From Arbacia lixula (Eukaryota > Echinodermata > Echinoidea > Arbacioida > Arbaciidae): DNA of 64,000 nucleotides. Both the position numbers and the translations under genes were made by a program. A model generated the notes under the pieces. That model was not told the origin of the DNA and searched no databases. It saw nothing but the letters and a program-made list of their open reading frames with translations. Where the stretch lies: positions 145,344 through 209,343 of the forward strand of contig CAVLGW020000011.1 of NCBI GenBank assembly GCA_963669155.1, read 5' to 3'. Positions within the stretch are counted from its first letter, which is position 1. Every line of letters begins with the position of its first letter. Positions 1 to 10,211 of the stretch are shown here, in pieces.

Positions 1-212
1 CTCTCTGCCCACGCCCCACCCTCTGCTTACGGCTCCCTTGACAGCATGCAGTATTACAAATCTCACCTGATTACCGGTATACATGTAGTTGTTGTTTTTT
101 CTAGATTGGATTCTTTCAAATTTTTCATTTACCAGGTTAAAAGTAATCAAAAGAAATCAATGGCTTGTAGATTAATCATGGTACATTTCTTCTATTTTAC
201 AAGCAGTTCATT

Positions 213-293
213 GTCTTCTATTTTTTTAATTTTCTCTTTCACACAGATCCTGAATATGGGGAATGGGCCATTCTAACTGACTGTCAACAATAG
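213..293 (+). other. Possible 3' splice site and short terminal coding exon
   Basis: A pyrimidine-rich tract (about 213-240) runs into CACACAG at 240-246, a strong 3' splice-site match. Read in the phase starting at 249, the sequence after it encodes PEYGEWAILTDCQQ and then a TAG at 291-293. That composition looks more like protein than its neighbours do. No upstream exon or donor can be paired with it inside the window, and the peptide belongs to no family I can name. This is a candidate last exon only; a chance match is quite possible. Confidence 0.2.
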
Positions 294-1702
294 CAACCAA
301 GCGTTACCATTATGATCTGGCGCGAGTGTACATGTAAGTGGAGCCCAGGATTGGCAACATCTGCGAACATGGGAAGAAAAGGAAATATGTGTACTGTACT
401 CGAAAATCTATGATGTAAGCTATTTGGCACTGTTGGAGCAGCCCGCAAGAAAAAAAAACATTGGAATACATCTACTTCTCAAAATTGACCATATTCGGCA
501 TTTCAGGGCCAAATTACCGTCTCATTTCCTCAAATCCAATTTGGAGCCCACGTATCTTTATTATTAGCAATCATTATGCGTTGTTTTACCAATCAGAATT
601 GATTATTGAAATACAGTTGTTTAAACATGGAATACCCCCAGAAGCTACAGATAATGTTAATTTTTTTTGTGACTGTTAACCAAAGATGGGATGCCAATCC
701 TGTTAAAAAATGTCCTCTTTGAATTTGGTAGTCTTACAAATAGTTAGACATTACTTGATTAATATCGTTTTTGTCTATAAGAACATCTGTATATATGCAA
801 CAAAATTGACTTTGCCCGCATCCACTTATTTTTTATATTTTTTTAGACAGTTCACGTTCCAATATGGTCCAATCCATTTCTGTCCATAGGTGTCCTCTCT
901 AGAAGATTAAGTATTGGACAGAACATGTAATTAAACGTTAGAACCCATATAGAAATATGAGTGGCTTATCTCATGCCTAACAATTGCAAAGAAGTATAAT
1001 TTCATTTTAATACAAGAAGCACACAAATATGGAGGAAGAACAACAATTCTTTTTTTAGTCAAGTCAGACAGCTGCCAGGTATACCCTCATTGTAAATGAA
1101 CCATTTATTCCTTAGGAGACTTGCACAATTTACTCAGAGTTTTTTTTTCATGCAATACTTGTGCCATCTCATGCTGTTGACAGATGAAATTTCTTGAGTG
1201 TAATATGAACCTACTAATTCTACTAACATGTCTAATTTCATAACTCAGGGAATATTCTCGATAAGTTAGATTTCATTCCGTTCAGTTAATCCATTAAATT
1301 TTTCCGATGATGGTTTGTTATTGCCATGAACTTGAACCAAGATGAATTTTTGTTTGATGCAGCTGTACTAAAAAGGCAATAATTTACATTTTGATTGCTA
1401 CATGTATAGATGTAACCTGCTATGAAATTTATCATTTGTAAATGCATTTATGGTTAGTGTTTTAGTATAATGGAGTGAATGTGTAGTACGGTTTAGTAGA
1501 CTTAAGTCAGTATTATTATTGTAACTGCTCTTTCATAGCTGTTTCTTATACTGCTAGGCCCCAAGTTTCTATCATTATTAAGCTCTGTCAAACTGTTAAT
1601 ACATGTAATTATAAAATGGTGATATGGATCTTAATCAAATGATTGTCTGAAACCGATCATGTAACCAGTCATTATTCTGAGCTAACAGTAAGACTGCTAT
1701 GA

Positions 1703-1747
1703 AACCATGACTGGTACTAATGACTACTAATGACTAGTCATGGTTTG
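1703..1747. repeat. Short inverted repeat (hairpin)
   Basis: The word AAACCATGACT is followed about 20 bases later by AGTCATGGTTT, its exact complement, with two ACTAATGACT-like direct words in the loop. This is a local foldback of unknown role. Confidence 0.6.
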
Positions 1748-2070
1748 ATATGAGCATGTTTTATAAAATAACAAGAATTCACATCACTGTCTTTAAATAA
1801 CACACATCAGTTTGCTAGGGTATTAGAATAGTTACACACACTTGGTGCATTTGAAATACATGTAGTCCAAATTCCCATGGCTCTGCTTGGGCTTGTAAGA
1901 ACTGTTTCAAAGGTGTAATTCGTGTTTCTTACTAATGCCCTCAATGATGTGTATTACATACTTGTATACTAACAGTGTGTATTTATTCATGTTGTCTCAG
2001 ATTACAAAAATGTAATCTTCTATCATTAGGAATTATACTTATTACCCTGATCATTGATAGTTTGATTTTG

Positions 2071-2235
2071 GGAAGCACTCGTTATTCCGAAGGGTCATTA
2101 TTCCGAACGTTACGCAACATACAGTATGATCAGATTAACAAACCCTTTTTCTTTTTTCGGAATAACGAGCATCGAGGTAAAGGCAATTTACGTGTTTCGG
2201 AATAAACGAGCCTTCGGAATATCGAACTGTAACCC
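2071..2235 (+). mobile_element. Solo MITE (165 bp, GGG...CCC inverted ends, 8-bp duplication)
   Basis: The short element starts GGAAGCACTCGTTATTCCGA and ends in the inverted counterpart CGGAATATCGAACTGTAACC(C). It is flanked by the perfect 8-bp direct repeat TGATTTTG at 2063-2070 and 2236-2243; a 7-bp reading that gives one more terminal G is also possible. Inside are TTCGGAATAACGA-type words. The same element, older and about 190 bp long, sits inside the 1.89-kb satellite monomers (for example 3771-3960). It has no coding capacity, so it is non-autonomous. An 8-bp duplication fits a hAT-like transposase, but the ends are not diagnostic. Confidence 0.75.
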
Positions 2236-2243
2236 TGATTTTG

Positions 2244-2490
2244 ACATCTGAATTACTTGCCAGTTCATTTATATACTCATAAATCATTTTCTGTTTGTGT
2301 ATGTATTTAATTATTACATGAACTAAATGTTACATCTCAAATATTATTATATTAAAGTGTTCTGTACTTATTTACATCACTTGTGTTCATATATATTTTT
2401 TGCAGCACTAAGTGGAGACCATAAAGCGCTGTTGTATAATAATTTCCGCAATGTTAAACAGACTTGCAACCTATCTATCGATGTACTGAT
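2244..2490. other. Low-copy AT-rich spacer
   Basis: Nothing recognisable lies between the solo MITE and the inverted minisatellite. Confidence 0.6.
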
Positions 2491-3400
2491 TTTACTCTAC
2501 CACTGGCCTACCATTCACTATCGTCCATCTACTATCGATTATTGACCTGCCATTCACAATTAACCATTGCTCTACCATTCACTATCAACCACTGACATAC
2601 CATTCACTGTCAACCATTGAACTACCATTCAATATCCACCATTGATGAACCATACACCATTGACCTGGTACATCAATGGTGGATTGTGAATGGTGGATTG
2701 TCAATGGTGGATAGCGAATGGTATTTCAATGGTGGAAAGTGTGTGGTATTTCAATGGTGGATAGCGAATGGTATTTCAATGGTGGATAGCGAATGGTATT
2801 TCAATGGTGGATAGCGAATGGTATTTCAATGGTGGATAGCGAATGGTATTTCAATGGTGGATAGCGAATGGTATTTCAATGGTGGATTGCGAATGGTATT
2901 TCAATGGTGGAGAGCGAATGGTATTTCAATGGTGGAGAGCGAATGGTATTTCAATGGTGGATAGCGAATGGTATTTCAGTGGTGAATGGTAGGCCAATGG
3001 TGTTTCAGTGGTGGATTCTGAATGGTATGTCAGTGGTGGGTGTATGGTATTTCAATGGTGAATGGTAGGCCAATGGTATGTCAATGGTGGATAGTGAATG
3101 GTAGGCCAGTGGTATCAATGGTGGGCCAATGGTACACCAATGGTAGGTACCATTGAGTTTCCAATTATGCAAATTAGGTGGTCCAATGGTGTCCACCATT
3201 GGCGACTACCATTGAAATACCATTGAAATACCATTGAACTACCATTGGATATGCAAATTAGGGTTCCAATTATTTAAATGAGTTCTAATGGTGTCCCATT
3301 GGTATTTCAATGGTATTTCAATGGTGGTTCCAATGGTATTTCAATGGTGGTTCCAGTGGTATTTCAATGGTATTTCAATGGTATACCATTGAGATATTTC
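2490..3400. repeat. Inverted 25-bp minisatellite (fold-back array)
   Basis: The core from about 2690 to 2995 is a tandem repeat of the 25-bp unit ATAGCGAATGGTATTTCAATGGTGG; successive copies start at 2761, 2786 and 2811. The left part (about 2505-2662) holds diverged units in the opposite orientation (CCATTCACTATCAACC-type). Further orientation switches occur near 3148 (AATGGT-AGGT-ACCATT) and about 3270. The right end carries the perfect 16-bp palindrome CAATGGTATACCATTG at 3376-3391. The array can therefore fold on itself at several scales. The tryptophan-rich open frames over it (FQWWIANG-like) are a consequence of the repeat. It directly abuts the first satellite monomer. Confidence 0.9.
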
Positions 3401-3770
3401 TGTAAGGGATATGCTCGCATCACTGGACCTTCGAACCGGCGCATGCCGATAATTTGCAGAATTTCGATAATATATTGAGTACCGTGTTTACATCCCACGC
3501 GTTTTCCGACACGACCGTGTTTTTCTAAGTAAAATTATACAATGGCTGGTACATTTCTGCGACCGCCCAGAAAACACGGAAGTACAAACACATGCTAAAA
3601 AGAACAAAATCAGAGATGTGCAACTGTGAAATATATATGTCTGCATTATGCCGCAACTTTTTTAATTAACGATCTTGCGAAGATGTTTACTGATTTCTAA
3701 ATACACAACACATCTCACATCTCATCTTTATTAACGCATATCGAGCAGAAACATATGGGATTGTTTTTTT

Positions 3771-3960
3771 GGATGCACTCGTTATTCCAAAGGATCGTTA
3801 TTCCGAACGTTACGCGACAAATGCTCGGATTAACAAAATCTTTTTTTGTTTTCGGAATAACGAATATCAAGGTATAGGCAATTTACGTGTTTCGGAATGA
3901 GGAAGCTTCGGAATAACGAGCCTTCGGAATAACGAACCTTCAGAATATCGAACTGTACCC
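3771..3960 (+). mobile_element. Ancient MITE fixed inside the satellite monomer (representative copy)
   Basis: The sequence runs from GGATGCACTCGTTATTCCAAAGG to ...CTTCAGAATATCGAACTGTACCC and is flanked by TTGTTTT at 3761-3767 and 3961-3967. It is the same family as the solo copy at 2071-2235: inverted ends, the ACGTTACGCRACA segment and GGCAATTTACGTGTTTCGGAAT. Its right half contains a 16-bp tandem, TTCGGAATAACGAGCC, in about four diverged copies. Corresponding copies occur at the same place in every well-preserved monomer, so insertion predates amplification. Confidence 0.75.
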
Positions 3961-4452
3961 TTGTTTTCATGGTAGGGTGCCGGTTTGTAGAGCAATCATG
4001 TATTTCAGTAAATGTCAATAATTACATCGTTCAGATGAGCAAAAACGTTTTGAAAGTAAAGCCTTCGTCATGTCAATAACCACGACTAAACTATTTGCTT
4101 GTGTCCTTTCATACCTCTGCCTCAAAAAAAAAAATCAGCGAAAAGCTGAGCGGGTGAGTATTTTTGTCTGCTGTATGATCTAGTACGTGTGATATATTTA
4201 TAGCTATTGAAATGGTCAACATACATTATTCTTTACCGTTTAGTGTAATCGTGAACAATTATATTAGTATTTAAAATGCAATGAAATAACCACATTTCCA
4301 AATGGAAAATTGATTGAATAATGAACGAATTCAGTCAAATGATTTAATCGATTAATGATATCAGTTAATGATTCTGGTTTAACTGACTTAAAGTATAGTC
4401 ATTCGTTACAATCTAATTATAAACATACGTGAGCATGTTGTTAACATATAAC

Positions 4453-5573
4453 GGGTTGGGCCATTTCCTGACCTACTTTTATCTGACCTAGTCTTTCTGA
4501 CCCAGTTTTTTTGCCATTCACTCAGTACGGCCTCTGTTATTGGCTACTGTGCTAATGAATATTCAAGACTATGGTATGGCTTGTCGAACATTCGCGCCGG
4601 CGCGCCCAAAGAGGCGGCCAGGAGGCGCAATTTTTTCGAACATTCGCGCCGGCGCGCCCAAAGAGGCAACCAGGAGGCGCAATGTTTTCGAACATTCGCG
4701 CCGGCGCGCCCAAAGAGGCGGCCAGGAAGCGCAATTTTTTTTTTTACACGCTAGCTCATAGACGCCAGCGCTTTTCACAGCTGAGAGAGAAATCCTTGCT
4801 CTCTGCAATCGGCCACAGCCTGCGAGAGCACGCTCATGCCGATATCAGCTGTTCCTTTGTACCATTGTATGTGGGTAATGAGTTGATATAAGGACACTAG
4901 AAAACCTATTACTGTGCACAAATGCCATGTTGTGATAAAAAGTTGAGTAAATAGATATGTGTTTGTGTTATAATTATTTCATGTTTGCTAGGTTTTATTA
5001 GACTATTTATTATTTTTTTATCTGTCCCTCCCGACATGATGCTCTATATCCCCTAGAACAAAATGGAATCTCCCGTCTCTTTTTCCCCAAATCTCGCTAG
5101 AGAAAAAAATATTGGAGTCATCGACTGTTTGATAGGGGTGCATAATAAATTTCTACCAAAAATATTCCTCATTCAATCATTCAATAACATTTTCATGAGA
5201 TGATGTATTCTTCAATAATACAACAAGGATAAACAAACTCACTTTTATCTTATTGTCCAACAAGAATCCAGTGTTTTTTACATTATATTTTCTTTCTGAG
5301 AGCACCGTCCCCTTTTTCTGTAGTGGAGCAGTCCGGCGCCGGCAATTCCCGCGTGGACTAGCGCGCCTCCAGCTCACCAGCTCCTGGCGATGGCCGCCTC
5401 TTTGGCCGGCGCGACGTTCGACAAGCCATACCATAGTCTTGAATATTCATTAGTACAGTAGCCAATAACAGAGGCCGTCTCATGAAAACTGCCTCGTGTA
5501 CAAAATGAATGGCAAAAAACTGGGTCAGAAAGACTAGGTCAGATTAAAAGTAGGTCAGGAAATGGCCTAACCC
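4453..5573 (+). mobile_element. 1121-bp non-autonomous TIR element, copy 1
   Basis: Left end GGGTTGGGCCATTTCCTGAC; the right end is its inverted match (GTCAGGAAATGGCCTAACCC). Flanking direct repeats are ACATATAAC at 4444-4452 and 5574-5582, and the empty site with one copy is seen in monomer 2 (about 7467). Imperfect terminal inverted repeats extend about 160-185 bp, with some 25 extra bases in the right arm. The left arm runs into three 52-bp GC-rich repeats (4584, 4636, 4688). The interior has no transposase. A 9-bp duplication with long TIRs fits Mutator-like elements; Merlin-like is the alternative. Confidence 0.9.
4584..4739 (+). repeat. Three 52-bp GC/CpG-rich direct repeats
   Basis: The unit TCGAACATTCGCGCCGGCGC followed by GCCCAAAGAGGCGGCCAGGAG starts at 4584, 4636 and 4688. 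It contrasts sharply with the AT-rich surroundings. A single diverged inverted counterpart lies near the right terminus (about 5330-5420). The overlapping reading frames on both strands are repeat artefacts. Confidence 0.9.
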
Positions 5574-6431
5574 ACATATAACCCTGCTCAATTTAAATGA
5601 CCATGACTACACATATGTACTATGAATCGATAATTGTAGAATAATATATGTACTTGTACAGGAAGTCTTGTAAATGCAGATTGATTTTTTTTTAATTTAA
5701 TTTCTGTTGTTGCTTTTAAGTTATAGTTATCACGCAGTTTCGCTGCATTCTATACCAAATTAAAATAAAAGCGTTAAATTCCTTAGCCTAGATGTTATTT
5801 TAGATTGGAATATATTTATGTGATTCTAATTTGTGAGAAAGTATTGAAGTACAACATGTTAAGCATTTTGAATTCCTTGAGCACGTGCTTAAATTTGCAT
5901 GGCAGGTGTGATGCGTCGCACAATTACGTGTCAATGTAATTTGTTACACATGATTTAGGAAGTGCTGAAATATATATATTGATGATAGATTGATGTGTTT
6001 TGTATAATTAACTTTTTCGATTCGATTTAGACCTAAAACTCTTGTTTCTTGTTCGATTATGTCTAATATTTCTTTGAAAAGTCTTCTTTCAATTTTTGAT
6101 TATTTTCATTTGTTTTACCTTAAAAAGCGGAATTCCGAAGTTTAAGGCAGAACAATAGGCTCCTAACGTTTGAAATATATTGATTGTACATGTTGTGTCG
6201 TCTGCTGTGCGCATATTCATTACCCTATCACATAAGATGCGTGAGCCCTAGACCGGCCCGCCTTTTTTTTTTTTTGGATATATTCGTACCAAGGTAACCA
6301 GGTACAAAAAAGACATTTCAGTCTCAAGCTAGCACAATAATACACTGTAAATAGCATTTATTTGAAATTTAAGATTAGGGCGAAACTGTCAAAGAAATTG
6401 TGATTTAAACATAGTTCGGAAAACGCCATAT

Positions 6432-8321
6432 ATGCTCGCATCACTGGACCTTCGAACCGGCGCATGCCGATAATTTGCAGAATTTCGATAATATATTGAG
6501 TACCGTGTTTACATCCCACGCGTTTTCCGACACGACCGTGTTTTTCTAAGTAAAATTATACAATGGCTGGTACATTTCTGCGACCGCCCAGAAAACACGG
6601 AAGTACAAACACATGCTAAAAAGAACAAAATCAGAGATGTGCAACTGTGAAATATATATGTCTGCATTATGCCGCAACTTTTTTAATTAACGATCTTGCG
6701 AAGATGTTTACTGATTTCTAAATACACAACACATCTCACATCTCATCTTTATTAACGCATATCGAGCAGAAACATATGGGATTGTTTTTTTGGATGCACT
6801 CGTTATTCCAAAGGATCGTTATTCCGAACGTTACGCGACAAATGCTCGGATTAACAAAATCTTTTTTTGTTTTCGGAATAACGAATATCAAGGTATAGGC
6901 AATTTACGTGTTTCGGAATGAGGAAGCTTCGGAATAACGAGCCTTCGGAATAACGAACCTTCAGAATATCGAACTGTACCCTTGTTTTCATGGTAGGGTG
7001 CCGGTTTGTAGAGCAATCATGTATTTCAGTAAATGTAAATAATTAAATCGTTCAGATGAGTAAACACGTTTTCAAAGTAAAGCCTTCGTCATGTCAATAA
7101 CCACGACTAAACTATTTGCTTTTTTCCTTTCATACCTCTGCCTCAAAAAAAAAAATCAGCGAGAAGCTGAGCGGGTGAGTATTTTTGTCTGCTGTATGAT
7201 CTAGTACGTGTGATATATTTATACCTATTGAAATGGTCAACATACATTATTCTTTACCGTTTAGTGTAATCGTGAACAATTATATTAGTATTTGAAATGC
7301 AATGAATTAACCACATTTCCAAATGGAAAATTGATTGCATAATGAACGAATTCAGTCAAATGATTTAATCGATTAATTATATCAGTTAATAATTCTGGTT
7401 TAACTGACTTAAAGTACAATCATTCGTTACAATCTAATTATAAACATACCTGAGCATGTTGTTAACATATAACCCTGCTCAATTTAAATGACCATGACTA
7501 GACATATGTGCTATGAATCGATAAATGTAGAATAATATATGTACTTGTACAGGAGGTCTTGTAAATGCCGATTGATTTTTCTTCATTTAATTTCTGTTGT
7601 TGCTTTGAAGTTATAGCTATCACGCAGTTTCGCTGCATTCTATACCAAATTAAAATAATAGCGTTAAATTGTTTAGCCTAGATGTTATTTTAGATTGGCA
7701 TATATTTATGTGATCCTAATTTGTGAGAAAATATTGAAGTACAACATGTTAGGCATTTTGAATTCCTTGAGCACGTGCTTAAATTTGCATGTGCAGGTGT
7801 GATGCGTCGCACAATTACGTGTCAATGTAATTTGTTGCACATGATTTAGGAAGTGCTGAAATATATATATTGATGATAGATTGATGTGTTTTGTATATTT
7901 AACTTTTTCGATTCGATTTAGACCTAAAACTCTTGTTTCTTGTTCGATTATGTCTAATATTTCTTTGAAAAGTCTTCTTTCAATTGTTGATTATTTTCAT
8001 TTGTTTTACCTTAAAAAAGCGGAATTCCGAAGTTTGAGGCAGAACGATAGGCTCCTAACGTTTGAAATATATTGATTGTACATGTTGTGTCGTCTGCTGT
8101 GCGCATATTCATTACCCTATCACATAAGATGCGTGAGCCCTAGAACGGCCCGCCTGTTTTCTTTTGGATATATTCGTACCAAGGTAACCAGGTACAAAAA
8201 AGACATTTCAGTCTCAAGCTAGCACAATAATACACTGTAAATAGCATTTATTTGAAATTTAAGATTAGGGCGAAACTGTCAAAGAAATTGTGATTTAAAC
8301 ATAGTTCGGAAAACGCCATAT
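6432..8321 (+). repeat. Satellite monomer 2
   Basis: Uninterrupted 1890-bp monomer, nearly identical to monomer 3. It shows the unoccupied target site for the 1121-bp element (TTAACATATAACCCTGCTC near 7463). Confidence 0.95.
7771..7870 (+). promoter_or_regulatory. Conserved E-box / POU-octamer block in the monomer (representative)
   Basis: CACGTG (7772-7777, inside the 8-bp palindrome GCACGTGC), the canonical octamer ATTTGCAT (7783-7790) and CAGGTG (7794-7799) lie within 30 bp. They are followed by a TGCGTCGCA dyad and ACACATGATTTAGGAAGTGC. The same order is kept in almost all monomers, including the most decayed ones near 51200, 54290, 55450 and 57320. The binding motifs are recognised by sequence only. 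Function is unproven, and chance motif content in a satellite is possible. Confidence 0.4.
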
Positions 8322-10211
8322 ATGCTCGCATCACTGGACCTTCGAACCGGCGCATGCCGATAATTTGCAGAATTTCGATAATATATTGAGTACCGTGTTT
8401 ACATCCCACGCGTTTTCCGACACGACCGTGTTTTTCTAAGTAAAATTATATAATGGCTGGTACATTTCTGCGACCGCCCAGAAAACACGGAAGTACAAAC
8501 ACATGCTAAAAAGAACAAAATCAGAGATGTGCAACTGTGAAATATATATGTCTGCATTATGCCGCAACTTTTTTAATTAACGATCTTGCGAAGATGTTTA
8601 CTGATTTCTAAATACACAACACATCTCACATCTCATCTTTATTAACGCATATCGAGCAGAAACATATGGGATTGTTTTTTTGGATGCACTCGTTATTCCA
8701 AAGGATCGTTATTCCGAACGTTACGCGACAAATGCTCGGATTAACAAAATCTTTTTTTGTTTTCGGAATAACGAATATCAAGGTATAGGCAATTTACGTG
8801 TTTCGGAATGAGGAAGCTTCGGAATAACGAGCCTTCGGAATAACGAACCTTCAGAATATCGAACTGTACCCTTGTTTTCATGGTAGGGTGCCGGTTTGTA
8901 GAGCAATCATGTATTTCAGTAAATGTAAATAATTAAATCGTTCAGATGAGTAAACACGTTTTCAAAGTAAAGCCTTCGTCATGTCAATAACCACGACTAA
9001 ACTATTTGCTTTTTTCCTTTCATACCTCTGCCTCAAAAAAAAAAATCAGCGAGAAGCTGAGCGGGTGAGTATTTTTGTCTGCTGTATGATCTAGTACGTG
9101 TGATATATTTATACCTATTGAAATGGTCAACATACATTATTCTTTACCGTTTAGTGTAATCGTGAACAATTATATTAGTATTTGAAATGCAATGAATTAA
9201 CCACATTTCCAAATGGAAAATTGATTGCATAATGAACGAATTCAGTCAAATGATTTAATCGATTAATTATATCAGTTAATAATTCTGGTTTAACTGACTT
9301 AAAGTACAATCATTCGTTACAATCTAATTATAAACATACCTGAGCATGTTGTTAACATATAACCCTGCTCAATTTAAATGACCATGACTAGACATATGTG
9401 CTATGAATCGATAAATGTAGAATAATATATGTACTTGTACAGGAGGTCTTGTAAATGCCGATTGATTTTTCTTCATTTAATTTCTGTTGTTGCTTTTAAG
9501 TTATAGCTATCACGCAGTTTCGCTGCATTCTATACGAAATTAAAATAATAGCGTTAAATTGTTTAGCCTAGATGTTATTTTAGATTGGCATATATTTATG
9601 TGATCCTAATTTGTGAGAAAATATTGAAGTACAACATGTTAGGCATTTTGAATTCCTTGAGCACGTGCTTAAATTTGCATGTGCAGGTGTGATGCGTCGC
9701 ACAATTACGTGTCAATGTAATTTGTTGCACATGATTTAGGAAGTGCTGAAATATATATATTGATGATAGATTGATGTGTTTTGTATATTTAACTTTTTCG
9801 ATTCGATTTAGACCTAAAACTCTTGTTTCTTGTTCGATTATGTCTAATATTTCTTTGAAAAGTCTTCTTTCAATTGTTGATTATTTTCATTTGTTTTACC
9901 TTAAAAAAGCGGAATTCCGAAGTTTGAGGCAGAACGATAGGCTCCTAACGTTTGAAATATATTGATTGTACATGTTGTGTCGTCTGCTGTGCGCATATTC
10001 ATTACCCTATCACATAAGATGCGTGAGCCCTAGAACGGCCCGCCTGTTTTCTTTTGGATATATTCGTACCAAGGTAACCAGGTACAAAAAAGACATTTCA
10101 GTCTCAAGCTAGCACAATAATACACTGTAAATAACATTTATTTCAAATTTAAGATTACGGCGAAACTGTCAAAGAAATTGTGATTTAAACATAGCTCGGA
10201 AAACGCCATAA
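8322..10211 (+). repeat. Satellite monomer 3
   Basis: Uninterrupted 1890-bp monomer. It shares CTTTTTTCCTTTC and TTAATTATATCAG variants with monomer 2, pointing to a recent local duplication. Confidence 0.95.

Larger units (their letters stand above)
1..2062. other. Low-copy non-coding sequence, left flank
   Basis: AT-rich DNA without a convincing gene. The longest open frames are about 75 codons, have low-complexity composition and match no family I recognise. Scattered acatgta words occur. The only gene-like signal is a splice-acceptor-like tract near 213-246, listed separately. If that signal is real, part of this stretch could be a 3' untranslated region, but I see no transcript evidence. 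Confidence 0.6.
3411..6431 (+). repeat. Satellite monomer 1 (with 1121-bp TIR element)
   Basis: First monomer, cut by the array edge and joined directly to the minisatellite. It carries the variants shared by all element-bearing monomers: GAAATAACCACATTT, TTGAATAATGAACG, TTAATGATTCTGG and CATACGTGAGC. Its MITE copy lies at about 3771-3960, between TTGTTTT words at 3761 and 3961. Confidence 0.95.

Noticed and set aside
2690-2995. CRISPR array
   Set aside because: The 25-bp units are contiguous without unique spacers, no cas genes are present, and the DNA is eukaryotic.
2617-3068. Tryptophan-rich repeat protein (FQWWIANG-type)
   Set aside because: It is the 25-bp minisatellite read in frame. 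Phase changes with every unit because 25 is not a multiple of three.
3830-4018. Minus-strand 62-codon frame repeated in monomers
   Set aside because: It lies over the MITE remnant and its 16-bp TTCGGAATAACGA repeats, so it reads repeat sequence rather than a gene.
4540-4891. GC-rich overlapping frames on both strands in the 1121-bp element
   Set aside because: They are produced by the three 52-bp CpG-rich repeats. Similar frames appear on both strands, and there is no transposase motif.
7881-8075. 64-codon plus-strand frame, identical at 9771
   Set aside because: Present only where neighbouring monomers 2 and 3 are near-identical; broken in other monomers.
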